Below are positions 47,611 through 55,947 of a stretch of DNA of 64,000 nt, one piece after another. The position numbers were made by a program, and so were the translations under genes. Every line of letters starts with the position of its first letter. Positions within the stretch are counted from its first letter, which is position 1. Location of the stretch: contig NC_014652.1 of the NCBI RefSeq assembly GCF_000166355.1, positions 2,144,928-2,208,927 of the forward strand. The letters are read 5' to 3'. Source of the stretch: Caldicellulosiruptor hydrothermalis 108. GTDB taxonomy: Bacteria; Bacillota; Thermoanaerobacteria; Caldicellulosiruptorales; Caldicellulosiruptoraceae. The notes beneath the pieces were generated by a model. That model was not told the origin of the DNA. It saw nothing but the letters and a program-made list of their open reading frames with translations, and made no database searches.

Positions 47611-47737
47611 TTGTATCTTATCCTCCCTTTGTAAACCTCTGTTATACTTTTCTATATTATATTCTAAATCTAAGTACCTGTCAATAAAATTATTTACTTT
47701 TAGATTTTTATTCCTGGAAAAAGACGAAAAATAAAAT

Positions 47738-48012
47738 GGCTGTGCGACCAGCTTCGATATAACCCTCCTGGTGAAATAGCAGACCCGACAGGCTCCTGTC
47801 ATGCACCCCTGCGGCACACGCAAAAAACTGCTTACCGTTGCTTCCTTCCGGACCTGGCGGGGTTCACAGCCCTCGCGTTGCGCAGGACACAACCATCCTC
47901 ACCCCGGCCTGCCCTCAATGCCAAAAGGGTTATACCTCAGTCTGGCTATTCGACCCCGCTATAGCGGATTGCGGGTTACAGGGCACCGCTACCTCCCCGT
48001 CATAGCACAGCC
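47738..48012 (-). ncRNA. ffs: Signal recognition particle RNA, large bacterial type
   Basis: 275 bases. The 5' and 3' ends pair (GGCTGTGC / GCACAGCC). The conserved helix-8 loop GGTCCGGAAGGAAGCA lies in the middle, and the Alu-domain stems are at both ends, so it is the long form found in Firmicutes. It binds Ffh and targets proteins to the membrane. Confidence 0.95.
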
Positions 48013-48018
48013 AATTCT

Positions 48019-48047
48019 ATTATACTCTTAAAACCTCCTAAAATCAA
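48019..48047 (-). promoter_or_regulatory. Promoter of SRP RNA
   Basis: Minus strand: TTGATT (48042-48047), 17-base spacer, TATAAT (48019-48024), then a six-base lead to the RNA start at about 48012. Confidence 0.75.
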
Positions 48048-48057
48048 CTGCCAAAAT

Positions 48058-48345
48058 TTACTTGCCGTTTGCCTGAACAAGCCATACATGAGCAAGTTCA
48101 AGTGCCTTGTAAAGATTGTCTGCTTCGGCTTTTTTCACAACTCTTTCTCTGACAGTGAGCTTTGGATTGTTTATCTGAAGTTCAACTGAAATAGGTGATG
48201 CTATCTTGTGTCCTTTATATTCTTCAGTCCCCAGCACTACAAACACAGCAACAAATTTGTCGTCTGGATTTCCATAGTGGATGAGATTGTTTCTAATTTT
48301 GTATACTTCTCTCCCTCTATATTTAAACACTTGTGGTAAGCCCAT
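48058..48345 (-). CDS. Unknown conserved-looking 95-residue protein
   Basis: Soluble, beta-rich first part (VFKYRGREVYKIRNNLIHYG; VAVFVVLGTEEY) and a C-terminal helix (ADNLYKALELAHVWLVQAN). No motif recognised. AGGAG lies 11 bases before the ATG. It precedes the SRP RNA gene and its stop is 10 bases from the -35 of that promoter. Confidence 0.6.
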   Translation of the reverse strand: MGLPQVFKYRGREVYKIRNNLIHYGNPDDKFVAVFVVLGTEEYKGHKIASPISVELQINNPKLTVRERVVKKAEADNLYKALELAHVWLVQANGK

Positions 48346-48422
48346 AGCAAAATCAACTCCTAATCACCATAAATTTTTAAAACTTCTTATAGTGGATATG
48401 ATACTAAACTTTATTGTGTTTT

Positions 48423-50648
48423 TCAAGCATTGTTCACAAAATTCTTCTTCCTTTTTGCCAGTGCCTCTCTTATCTCAAACGTAACATCTCTATTTAAAGG
48501 TTCTGGCAGAATGATAAAAACACCATCTCCCTTTTTTGCCTTCTTTATGCCTTCAGACACCATCTCAACCACATCTGAAAACTTTTCTATCTGCTTACAT
48601 ATAATTTTACTTCTGTCCTCTATAAAGTCCAGAATTTGTTCTTGCCTTTTTTCACATACAAAATAAAGATTTTTTATTCCTATTGAGCTGAGGCTCAAAG
48701 CAAGAATTTTCATATGTTCCTTCTTATTAAGGCTGTCAATAATTACTTTTACACCATTTATATCAAATATATTAAATTTTCCTGGATTTTGATGTGAATC
48801 GTTCTTGTACTCAGTCAAAAATTTATATATAATCTCACTGTCAACACCGTAAAAATACAGTGCTGCAATTGTCTGGAGAATATTGTCAACTGCAAACATA
48901 AGCTTGCCTTCGTATGAGTACGGAATTTCCCTGACGTTGCAAAGCGAAAAAACCTGCTGACCATCGAAAATCTTCACAACATCATTCTCAAGATACACAC
49001 AGGGTCTTTTCATCTCTATATGAGCCTTTAAATCTGGATGATGATTTGAAATAGATGTAAATACAATCTTACATCTGGCTTTTGCACTGTATAGGTATTT
49101 ATAAGCATCGTTGATGTTCAAAATTAGATATCCATTTTCCTTAATACTTCTGGAAAACAAAAGGTTTCTTTCTATCTGATTTTGAGAAAATGTATTGGTA
49201 ATAATGCCTACATCGGGTTCTATTTCTATCTCCTCAATACATTTTTCTGGATTGAATTCAACAAGTTTTATGTCCGACAAGTCCCCAAAATTTCTTAGAT
49301 AGAAATTTTCTATTTCACTATCAATGGATGTTTCCAAACCGCATCTTTGTAAAATGTACCTCATTATTTGCAAAATTGTGCTTTTCCCATACGTCCCTGA
49401 CACAGCAATTATCGGCACAGTTGGATTTGGCATCTTTTCAAAATACACATCCAAAATAGTATTGAAAATATCGCAGTTGCATGTCTGTGAAAATATACGA
49501 AGGTCGCAACTTGTCTCAACATCAACAACATATCCTCCTACAACCGAATATGGCAGGGAAATATCTTCTGTAACAAAGTCTAAGATGGTCACTACATATC
49601 CAAACTTTTCTGCAATCTTAATAAAAAGTTGTTGGTTTTCGTATGCTACCTTTTCTGTAACATCTGTGGTTATACATCCTGTTTTAAAACTAGTCGGTTC
49701 CTTTAAAAAAACCTTCATTCCCTTGGGCAAAATATCGTCCAAGGTAAATCCCTGTTTTAAAATATTCTTTTGAATATATTTATTATTTCTCTCACCTTGG
49801 TCTAAAAGTTCTGAAATTCTTCTCTTACCATCGCCTACAATGTATGGAGAGGTTCTTTCAACAGCTGCCACAACTTTCCCATTTACAACCAGGATTTTAT
49901 AGCTTTTACCCGGCACGTATCTTTCAACAATCACTCTGCTATCCAGGCTTTTTACCATATCAAATGCTTCCAATGCCTGTTGATTTGTTCTGATATTCCC
50001 TATATTTGGAGAGTCTTTTCTGCAGCCTTTTATCGAAATTGGAAATCCCAGCTTTTTTATGCCGTCCATCAGCTGGTCAGAAGTAAAGACCACATCAAAC
50101 GGCACAACAGGAAAAGAGTTGAGTTTTAAAAACCTTCGCTGGAGTTCTCTGTCGCTTGACAGACTAACTCTGCTAAAGTCATGCTCACTTATAATGGAAG
50201 CAAAAAGCTTTGCATACTTTCCCTCTCCCAGCATGAATGTATCTGTATATCCAATCCTTGTAAACCTTATACCTCTTTTCATACAGGCATTTTTCAAAAG
50301 TCTTGTATTTGGCGAAAGCTCTGTCTCAATTGTGAGCTTTTTTAACTTTGAAATCTTGTCAGGAAAATGTTCAGGTTCAAACCCTTTTTCTATGCACTCT
50401 AAAGCAAACTCTATGACCTTGTGTACAAGCATTTGATTGTCATGTTCAATCAAAACATCAATATGATCTTCCACGCTCAAGCATTCCCAGTATTCAACCA
50501 AGTTGTATCCTATAAGGTTTTGAATATGGATGCAAAGCTTTGCAAAGTTTCTTGCCTCTTCAATGTCTCCTTTTACCTTTAATACCACAACTTTTTTGTC
50601 TGAGTAAATATTTTTGTGATTGTACACCTTCATACTTTCAATCTTCAT
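48423..50648 (-). CDS. Cyanophycin-synthetase-like ATP-grasp/Mur ligase
   Basis: 741 residues. Residues 1-155 form a CphA-type N-terminal region; about 160-410 is an ATP-grasp domain (FPVVPFDVVF, FPISIKGCRKDSPNIG, VERYVPGKSYKILVVNGKVVAAVER); about 430-740 is a Mur-ligase domain with P-loop SGTYGKST, in which Tyr replaces the usual Asn. Cyanophycin synthetase builds an Asp/Arg storage polymer; this form is shorter than the 870-900 residue classical enzyme and lies without a cyanophycinase. Function as a peptide ligase is probable; the polymer is uncertain. Confidence 0.75.
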   Translation of the reverse strand: MKIESMKVYNHKNIYSDKKVVVLKVKGDIEEARNFAKLCIHIQNLIGYNLVEYWECLSVEDHIDVLIEHDNQMLVHKVIEFALECIEKGFEPEHFPDKISKLKKLTIETELSPNTRLLKNACMKRGIRFTRIGYTDTFMLGEGKYAKLFASIISEHDFSRVSLSSDRELQRRFLKLNSFPVVPFDVVFTSDQLMDGIKKLGFPISIKGCRKDSPNIGNIRTNQQALEAFDMVKSLDSRVIVERYVPGKSYKILVVNGKVVAAVERTSPYIVGDGKRRISELLDQGERNNKYIQKNILKQGFTLDDILPKGMKVFLKEPTSFKTGCITTDVTEKVAYENQQLFIKIAEKFGYVVTILDFVTEDISLPYSVVGGYVVDVETSCDLRIFSQTCNCDIFNTILDVYFEKMPNPTVPIIAVSGTYGKSTILQIMRYILQRCGLETSIDSEIENFYLRNFGDLSDIKLVEFNPEKCIEEIEIEPDVGIITNTFSQNQIERNLLFSRSIKENGYLILNINDAYKYLYSAKARCKIVFTSISNHHPDLKAHIEMKRPCVYLENDVVKIFDGQQVFSLCNVREIPYSYEGKLMFAVDNILQTIAALYFYGVDSEIIYKFLTEYKNDSHQNPGKFNIFDINGVKVIIDSLNKKEHMKILALSLSSIGIKNLYFVCEKRQEQILDFIEDRSKIICKQIEKFSDVVEMVSEGIKKAKKGDGVFIILPEPLNRDVTFEIREALAKRKKNFVNNA

Positions 50649-50719
50649 GCTAGTAAAAGTTTCTCTCCTTTTTTACTTTTTATTTTGTATTCTTCCCCCT
50701 TCAAAAAAGACTAATACCT

Positions 50720-50757
50720 GCAAAAAAAAATAAGCAGGGAAAATGCTATTTCCCTGC
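50720..50757 (-). terminator. Terminator after gntR
   Basis: GCAGGGAAA / TTTCCCTGC hairpin overlapping the gntR stop; the minus-strand tail is a nine-base T-run (TTATTTTTTTTT). Confidence 0.85.
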
Positions 50758-51444
50758 CGCCGTCCTTTCTTCTGTTTTCTTTTGCTCAATCAAGTTTTTT
50801 GCTGCGTTTTTGACATGAAGTTTCATGTACTCTTCCGCTTTGTCAGGGTCTCTGCTGACTATTGCCTCAAATATGAGTTTGTGTTCTTCCATGGCTTCCT
50901 CAAGCCTGCCAGGTGTCTCAAAAGAGGTTGCTCTTGCCCTTATTATATAGCTGTGGAAGGTGGATAAAACATGTTCAAGCGGTTTGCTCTTCGATGCTTT
51001 GTAAATGAGCTGGTGAAACTGCGAATCAGTTTTCATCACCTTTGGAATATCTTTTTTCTTTGTATAGAGCTCCATAAGAGTTATAATTTCAGTAAGCTCA
51101 TCTTCTTCATCTTTTGTAATCTTCTGGGCAGCCCAGCGCGCAGCAAGCCCATCTAAAAGCATCCTGATTGTGTATATATCCTCTATGTCCTGAGCAGTAA
51201 CACCTGCAACAAACGCACCTTTGTGAGGAATAGAATATACAAGCCCTTCAAGCTCAAGCTGGCGCAGCGCCTCTCTTATCGGTGTTCGCGAAACACCAAG
51301 CTCTTCAGCAAGTTTTACCTCAACAAGAGGGTCTCCTGGCTTTAAAATTCCCATTAAAATCTTTTCTTTTATCACTTCAAAAATCTTCTCATACAAGGGG
51401 GAATATCTTGCATCTTTATCATCTGAATGACTATATACCATCAA
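50746..51444 (-). CDS. GntR/FadR-type transcriptional regulator (FCD domain)
   Basis: 232 residues. Winged helix with LAEELGVSRTPIREALRQLELEGLV at 45-70, then an all-helical FCD domain with candidate metal/ligand residues: Asp/His in DSQFHQLIYK, His in EEHKLIFEAI and His in MKLHVKNA. Such regulators bind small carboxylic acids. It is the last gene after acn and icd, so citrate or a related acid is a reasonable guess for the ligand, and a GTATAC repeat lies at the operon promoter. Confidence 0.85.
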   Translation of the reverse strand: MMVYSHSDDKDARYSPLYEKIFEVIKEKILMGILKPGDPLVEVKLAEELGVSRTPIREALRQLELEGLVYSIPHKGAFVAGVTAQDIEDIYTIRMLLDGLAARWAAQKITKDEEDELTEIITLMELYTKKKDIPKVMKTDSQFHQLIYKASKSKPLEHVLSTFHSYIIRARATSFETPGRLEEAMEEHKLIFEAIVSRDPDKAEEYMKLHVKNAAKNLIEQKKTEERTAAGK

Positions 51445-51469
51445 AAACCACCTTCAAACTCTTTATTTT

Positions 51470-52480
51470 TTATATCCTTTCCATCTCGCGGATGACTGCA
51501 TCTGCAAACTCTTTTGTACCTGTTGAGCCTCCAAGGTCGTATGTAACCTCTTTGCCTTCTTTTATAACTTTAGCAACCGCCTTCTCAACTCTATCAGCTG
51601 CTTCAAGCTCGCCCAGGTACCTAAGCATCATAACACCAGAAAGTATGGTTGCGGTTGGGTTTGCCAAGTTCTGTCCTGCTCTTTTTGGTGCAGAGCCGTG
51701 GATTGGCTCAAATACTGCCCCATCTTCGCCAATGTTAGCACCTGGTGCAATACCAAGTCCTCCCACAAGTCCTGCTGCTAAGTCTGACAGAATATCTCCG
51801 TACATGTTTGGCATAACTAAAACGTCGTAGTTTTCTGGACTTTGTACAAGCTTCATGCTCATTGCATCAACAATCATATCTTCAAACTCTATATCTGGAT
51901 AGTCCTGCGCTACCTTTCTTGCGCATTCTAAAAACAACCCATCAGTAAGCTTTTGAATATTTGCTTTATGAACAGCTGTGACCTTTCTTCTCTTTTCTCT
52001 TCTTGCAAGCTCAAATGCGTACCTGACAATCCTTTCGCTTGCCTTTCTTGTTATTATTTTAACACCAACTGCCGCATCATCGCCAGCCATGTATTCAATC
52101 CCTGCATAAAGGTCCTCTGTATTTTCTCTTACAATGATCAAATCCACATTTGTGTATCTTGAAGGAACACCTTCGTAAGACTTGACAGGTCTTACATTTG
52201 CATAGAGGTTAAGAGCTTGTCTGAGCGCAACATTCACACTTCTAAACCCTGTCCCAACCGGTGTTGTGATAGGACCTTTTAGTGCAACCTTATTTCTCTT
52301 TACACTTTCCAAAACATGGTCAGGAAGTGGCGTCCCATACTGCTCCATAACCATTTCGCCAGCTTCCACAACTTCCCACTCTATTTTTACACCCGATGCA
52401 TCCAAAACTCTTCTTGCCGCCTCTGTAACCTCTGGTCCAATACCATCGCCAGGAATAAGTGTAATTCTGTATGACATCAT
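51470..52480 (-). CDS. icd: Isocitrate dehydrogenase (NAD-type, isopropylmalate-dehydrogenase fold)
   Basis: 336 residues. [14 protein letters not shown] at the start, [32 protein letters not shown] for substrate and [31 protein letters not shown] for metal binding. The short length and location beside aconitase point to NAD-isocitrate dehydrogenase, oxidising isocitrate to 2-oxoglutarate, rather than leuB. Either of two ATGs three bases apart (52480, 52477) follows GAGGAGG. Ends 26 bases before gntR. Confidence 0.85.
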   Translation of the reverse strand: MMSYRITLIPGDGIGPEVTEAARRVLDASGVKIEWEVVEAGEMVMEQYGTPLPDHVLESVKRNKVALKGPITTPVGTGFRSVNVALRQALNLYANVRPVKSYEGVPSRYTNVDLIIVRENTEDLYAGIEYMAGDDAAVGVKIITRKASERIVRYAFELARREKRRKVTAVHKANIQKLTDGLFLECARKVAQDYPDIEFEDMIVDAMSMKLVQSPENYDVLVMPNMYGDILSDLAAGLVGGLGIAPGANIGEDGAVFEPIHGSAPKRAGQNLANPTATILSGVMMLRYLGELEAADRVEKAVAKVIKEGKEVTYDLGGSTGTKEFADAVIREMERI

Positions 52481-52518
52481 CTGTCCTCCTCATATCAAGA
52501 TTTGTGATAACCTCAATA

Positions 52519-52542
52519 AAGAGGGGATTTAATTCCCCTCTT
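52519..52542 (-). other. Hairpin between aconitase and isocitrate dehydrogenase genes
   Basis: AAGAGGGGA / TCCCCTCTT stem with a six-base loop, without a strong T-run. It may protect an mRNA end or reduce read-through rather than end transcription. Confidence 0.55.
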
Positions 52543-52548
52543 CATTAT

Positions 52549-54480
52549 TTATTTCACACCCATAGCTTTTGTAAGGTTCAAAAGCCCGCCATGCAAAATC
52601 ATCTGACGCTGTCTGTCTGTCAGGTTTAAAATCATTTTGTATTTTAATCCTTTTGTGACATTTTCAATTATTAAAACATCACTTTTTTCTATCTGTTCTC
52701 TTGCATTTTCAATCTTGAGCTCATCCATCTCTTCAATTGTATCATAATCGCTCGGATTTTCAAACACCATTGGAATAATTCCGTTGTTTATTAAATTTGC
52801 CATGTGAATTCGTGCAAAGCTCTTCGCCAAAACCCCTTTTATACCCAAATAAAGCGGCACAAGTGCTGCATGTTCTCTTGAAGAACCCTGTCCATAGTTT
52901 ACTCCACCTACTATAAACCCGCCGCCATTTTCGCGTGCTCTTTTAGGAAAATCAGGATCGCATGGTGTTAAGCAGTAGTCAGACAAATACGGAATGTTTG
53001 ATCTGTATGGCAAAAGCTTTGCATTTGAAGGCATAATGTGGTCTGTTGTGATATTGTCTCCAAGCTTTATCAGCACTTTCCCCACAACAACATCCGGCAA
53101 AGGCTTTCCTTGCGGGAATGGTTTTATATTCGGTCCTCTTATAACCTCAACCTCGTGGGGATTTTCAGCAGGTGGCACTATTAAATTGTCATTTACCAAA
53201 AAGCTCTTTGGCATCTCCACTTTAGGCTCATCACCCAGGGTCCTTGGGTCTGTGAGATACCCTGTAATAGCTGATGCTGCAGCAGTTTCAGGCGATACAA
53301 GGTAAACTTGGGCAGAAGGTGTTCCACTTCGTCCTTCAAAATTTCTGTTAAAAGTTCTGAGCGAAATACCATTTGTTCTTGGTGCTTGACCCATTCCTAT
53401 ACAAGGACCGCACGCACACTCTAAAATCCTTGCACCAGCTGCAACCATTGATGCCAGCGCACCGTTTTGAGCAAGCATGCTCAAGACCTGTTTTGAACCT
53501 GGAGATATGACAAGCGATACATGCTCTGCAATGGTTTTTCCTTCCAAAATCTTTGCAACCTTCATGAGGTCCTTGTAAGATGAGTTTGTACAGCTTCCAA
53601 TTGCAACCTGGTCAACCTTTATACCTTTTAGCTCGCTCACAGGCACAACATTGTCAGGGCTGTGCGGGCATGCTGCAAGCGGCACCAAGCTCGATAAATC
53701 TATCTCAATCTCCTCATCATACTGTGCATCGGGGTCTGGCAAAATCTCAACAAAGTCAGCCTCTCTTCCCTGTGCCTTCAAAAATTCGTATGTCACTTCA
53801 TCAGATGGGAATATAGAAGTTGTCGCTCCAAGTTCTGCTCCCATATTTGTAATCGTGGCTCTCTCTGGTATAGATAAAGTCTTTACACCCTCACCTGTGT
53901 ACTCAAAAATCTTGCCCACGCCACCCTTAACTGTGAGCCTTCTCAAAAGTTCCAAAATAATATCCTTTGCAGAAACCCAAGGTTGGAGCTTGCCTTTGAG
54001 GTTTACTTTTACAATCTTTGGCATAATTAAGTAATATTCGCCACCACCCATTGCAACTGCAACATCCAAACCACCTGCACCAATTGCAAGCATGCCTATT
54101 CCACCAGCTGTTGGTGTGTGGCTGTCTGAGCCCAAAAGTGTCTGTCCTGGAACTGCAAACCTTTCCAAATGAACCTGGTGGCAGATTCCATTACCAGGTT
54201 TGGAAAAGTAAATGCCATATTTTTTAGCAACAGTTTGTATGTATAGATGATCGTCTGCATTCTCTGGACCTGTCTGGAGTGTGTTGTGGTCAATGTATGC
54301 AACAGACCTTTTAGTTTTTACCCTGTCAATACCCATTGCTTCAAACTGAAGATATGCCATTGTACCAGTTGAGTCTTGAGTAAGTGTCTGATCAATCCTG
54401 ATTGCAATCTCTTTTCCGGGTATCATTTCACCTTTTACCAAGTGCTGCTTTATAATCTTTTGCGCAACTGTCAAACCCAT
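52549..54480 (-). CDS. acnA: Aconitate hydratase
   Basis: 643 residues, the short mitochondrial-like class. Iron-sulfur ligands in GSCTNSSY and CACGPCIGMG; SDSHTPTAGGIG near 118; C-terminal swivel domain with HIMPSNAKLLPYRSN and GVNYGQGSSREHAAL. Converts citrate to isocitrate. It heads the acn-icd-gntR operon. Confidence 0.93.
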   Translation of the reverse strand: MGLTVAQKIIKQHLVKGEMIPGKEIAIRIDQTLTQDSTGTMAYLQFEAMGIDRVKTKRSVAYIDHNTLQTGPENADDHLYIQTVAKKYGIYFSKPGNGICHQVHLERFAVPGQTLLGSDSHTPTAGGIGMLAIGAGGLDVAVAMGGGEYYLIMPKIVKVNLKGKLQPWVSAKDIILELLRRLTVKGGVGKIFEYTGEGVKTLSIPERATITNMGAELGATTSIFPSDEVTYEFLKAQGREADFVEILPDPDAQYDEEIEIDLSSLVPLAACPHSPDNVVPVSELKGIKVDQVAIGSCTNSSYKDLMKVAKILEGKTIAEHVSLVISPGSKQVLSMLAQNGALASMVAAGARILECACGPCIGMGQAPRTNGISLRTFNRNFEGRSGTPSAQVYLVSPETAAASAITGYLTDPRTLGDEPKVEMPKSFLVNDNLIVPPAENPHEVEVIRGPNIKPFPQGKPLPDVVVGKVLIKLGDNITTDHIMPSNAKLLPYRSNIPYLSDYCLTPCDPDFPKRARENGGGFIVGGVNYGQGSSREHAALVPLYLGIKGVLAKSFARIHMANLINNGIIPMVFENPSDYDTIEEMDELKIENAREQIEKSDVLIIENVTKGLKYKMILNLTDRQRQMILHGGLLNLTKAMGVK

Positions 54481-54536
54481 TTCGCTTTTAAACCTCCCAA
54501 AAAACTTTGATTGTGATTGTTAAAAATACCTTTTAT

Positions 54537-54566
54537 ATTATAGCATTAAAGTATACCTGTATACAA
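54537..54566 (-). promoter_or_regulatory. Promoter and candidate GntR operator of the acn operon
   Basis: Minus strand: TATAAT at 54537-54542, with TTGTAT as -35 at 54561-54566 (18-base spacer). The -35 lies in a GTATAC-CT-GTATAC repeat (54551-54564) that matches the TNGTNNNACNA-like pattern of FadR-type regulators. Repression by the operon's own GntR protein is inferred. Confidence 0.55.
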
Positions 54567-54582
54567 GAGCGTGAATTTAAAA

Positions 54583-54614
54583 ATCCCCTTCCTGGCTTTA
54601 TGCTAGAAAGGGGA
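54583..54614 (-). terminator. Terminator after livK
   Basis: TCCCCTTTCT / AGGAAGGGGA hairpin read on the minus strand, then TTTTTAAATT. Confidence 0.75.
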
Positions 54615-54622
54615 CAAAATTT

Positions 54623-55795
54623 TTAAGGATTTAGCTTTTGTTTGAATCTCTGAACACCATTTTTAATCTCGATTATAACCGCAGACTTCTTTGCATTATG
54701 TTTTGCATCTATTGAGATAATTCCAGTAACTCCCACAAAGTTCTTGGTGTTTTCAAGTGCCCTGCGCAGTTTTTCTCTGTCTGTTGTAGAGTTTGCTCTT
54801 TTTATTGCATCTGCTATGAAATAACCCAAATCATAACCCAGTGCTGAAAGTGCGTTTGGTTCAATCTTATACTTTTGCTGGTACCTTTTTCTAAAATCCT
54901 GTACTCTCTTATCTGTGTCCTGGGAGGAATAATGTGTTGAGAAAAAGATATTCGTTGCATATTTGCTTCCTGCTTTCTCAACAACCTTTGGGTCGTCAAA
55001 CCCATCAGAACCCAAAATTGGTATCCACATTCCAAGCTCTCTTGCCTGTTTGATGATAAGTCCTGCCTCATCATAGTATACAGGGGCAAATATAGCTTGC
55101 GGTTTTTTGTCTCTTATCTTTGTTAAGATTCCGTTGAAGTCTTGTTCGCCTTTTACGAAAGCCTCTTCAGCAACTACTTTCCCGCCACCTTTGGTAAATG
55201 TTTCTTTGAAGTTCTTGTAAAGTCCTTTGCTGTAGTCTGATGATGCATCATAGATAATTGCTGCTGTTTTTAGCTTTAATGTTTTTAGTGCAAAGTTTGC
55301 CATAACGCTTCCTTGGAATGAGTCATTAAAGCAGATTCTAAAAACGTATGCCTTTGTCTTACCTGTTCTTTCATCAATTGTAACCGAATCATCAGTAGCA
55401 GTTGCTGATACAAGTGGAACTTTGTATCTTGTAGCGGCAATTGAAGCAGATTTTGTTGCCCCTGATGTCACAGGGCTTAACATTGCTAAAACATTCTCTT
55501 TTGTCGCAAGCCTTGTTGCAATATTTAGCGCTTCTGTCTTATCAGACTTGTTATCATATACAACAAGCTCAATTTTTTTGCCCAAAACTCCACCTTTGCT
55601 ATTGATTTCATCAATTGCCATTCTAAGTCCTTCTAAATTTCTTTGTCCAAACTGTGCAACACTGCCTGATAGCTCAAGATTTACTCCAATTCGTATGGTT
55701 TTTGAGCTGGATGATTGAGCATATGACACAAGTAAGAAGAAAAGTACCAAAACTACCATGATACCCAGAATTTTTTGAAATTTTAGTCTTTTCAT
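54623..55795 (-). CDS. Branched-chain amino-acid-type ABC substrate-binding protein
   Basis: 390 residues. Signal sequence MKRLKFQKILGIMVVLVLFF, then a Peripla_BP_6/LivK fold: IRIGVNLELSGSVAQFGQRN, LVVYDNKSDKTEALN, SPVTSGATKS. After the signal segment no Cys follows (SYAQSSSS), so the usual lipobox is absent although such proteins are normally lipoproteins in Gram-positives. No permease or ATPase gene is next to it. It could serve a transporter encoded elsewhere. Confidence 0.85.
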   Translation of the reverse strand: MKRLKFQKILGIMVVLVLFFLLVSYAQSSSSKTIRIGVNLELSGSVAQFGQRNLEGLRMAIDEINSKGGVLGKKIELVVYDNKSDKTEALNIATRLATKENVLAMLSPVTSGATKSASIAATRYKVPLVSATATDDSVTIDERTGKTKAYVFRICFNDSFQGSVMANFALKTLKLKTAAIIYDASSDYSKGLYKNFKETFTKGGGKVVAEEAFVKGEQDFNGILTKIRDKKPQAIFAPVYYDEAGLIIKQARELGMWIPILGSDGFDDPKVVEKAGSKYATNIFFSTHYSSQDTDKRVQDFRKRYQQKYKIEPNALSALGYDLGYFIADAIKRANSTTDREKLRRALENTKNFVGVTGIISIDAKHNAKKSAVIIEIKNGVQRFKQKLNP

Positions 55796-55835
55796 GCCCT
55801 ACCGTCCTCCTTGTGCGAAATATTTTTTGATAATC

Positions 55836-55883
55836 AAAAAAGGCAAAAGGAATACTCTTTTAAAAGGCCCCTTTGCCTTTTTC
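55836..55883 (-). terminator. Terminator of the nif operon
   Basis: GGCAAAGG / CCTTTTGCC-type hairpin (AAAAAGGCAAAAGG and CCTTTGCCTTTTT arms); the minus-strand tail is TTTTTTGATT. 65 bases after the last nif-linked gene. Confidence 0.8.
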
Positions 55884-55947
55884 GCCTTTATTAATTTGGT
55901 TCTGTGATATTTTAGCATAATACTTATTACTTATCAATACTTTAATT

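Noticed and set aside
47611-47892. Longer reading frame joining the unknown 135-residue protein to an upstream 94-residue part
   Set aside because: The upstream part lies across the SRP RNA and its spacer; the ATG at 47610 has its own ribosome-binding site, so the extension is not coding.
51470-52480. Isopropylmalate dehydrogenase (leuB)
   Set aside because: The enzyme family is shared, but the operon with aconitase and a regulator, without leuA/C/D, favours isocitrate dehydrogenase. Not excluded by sequence alone.
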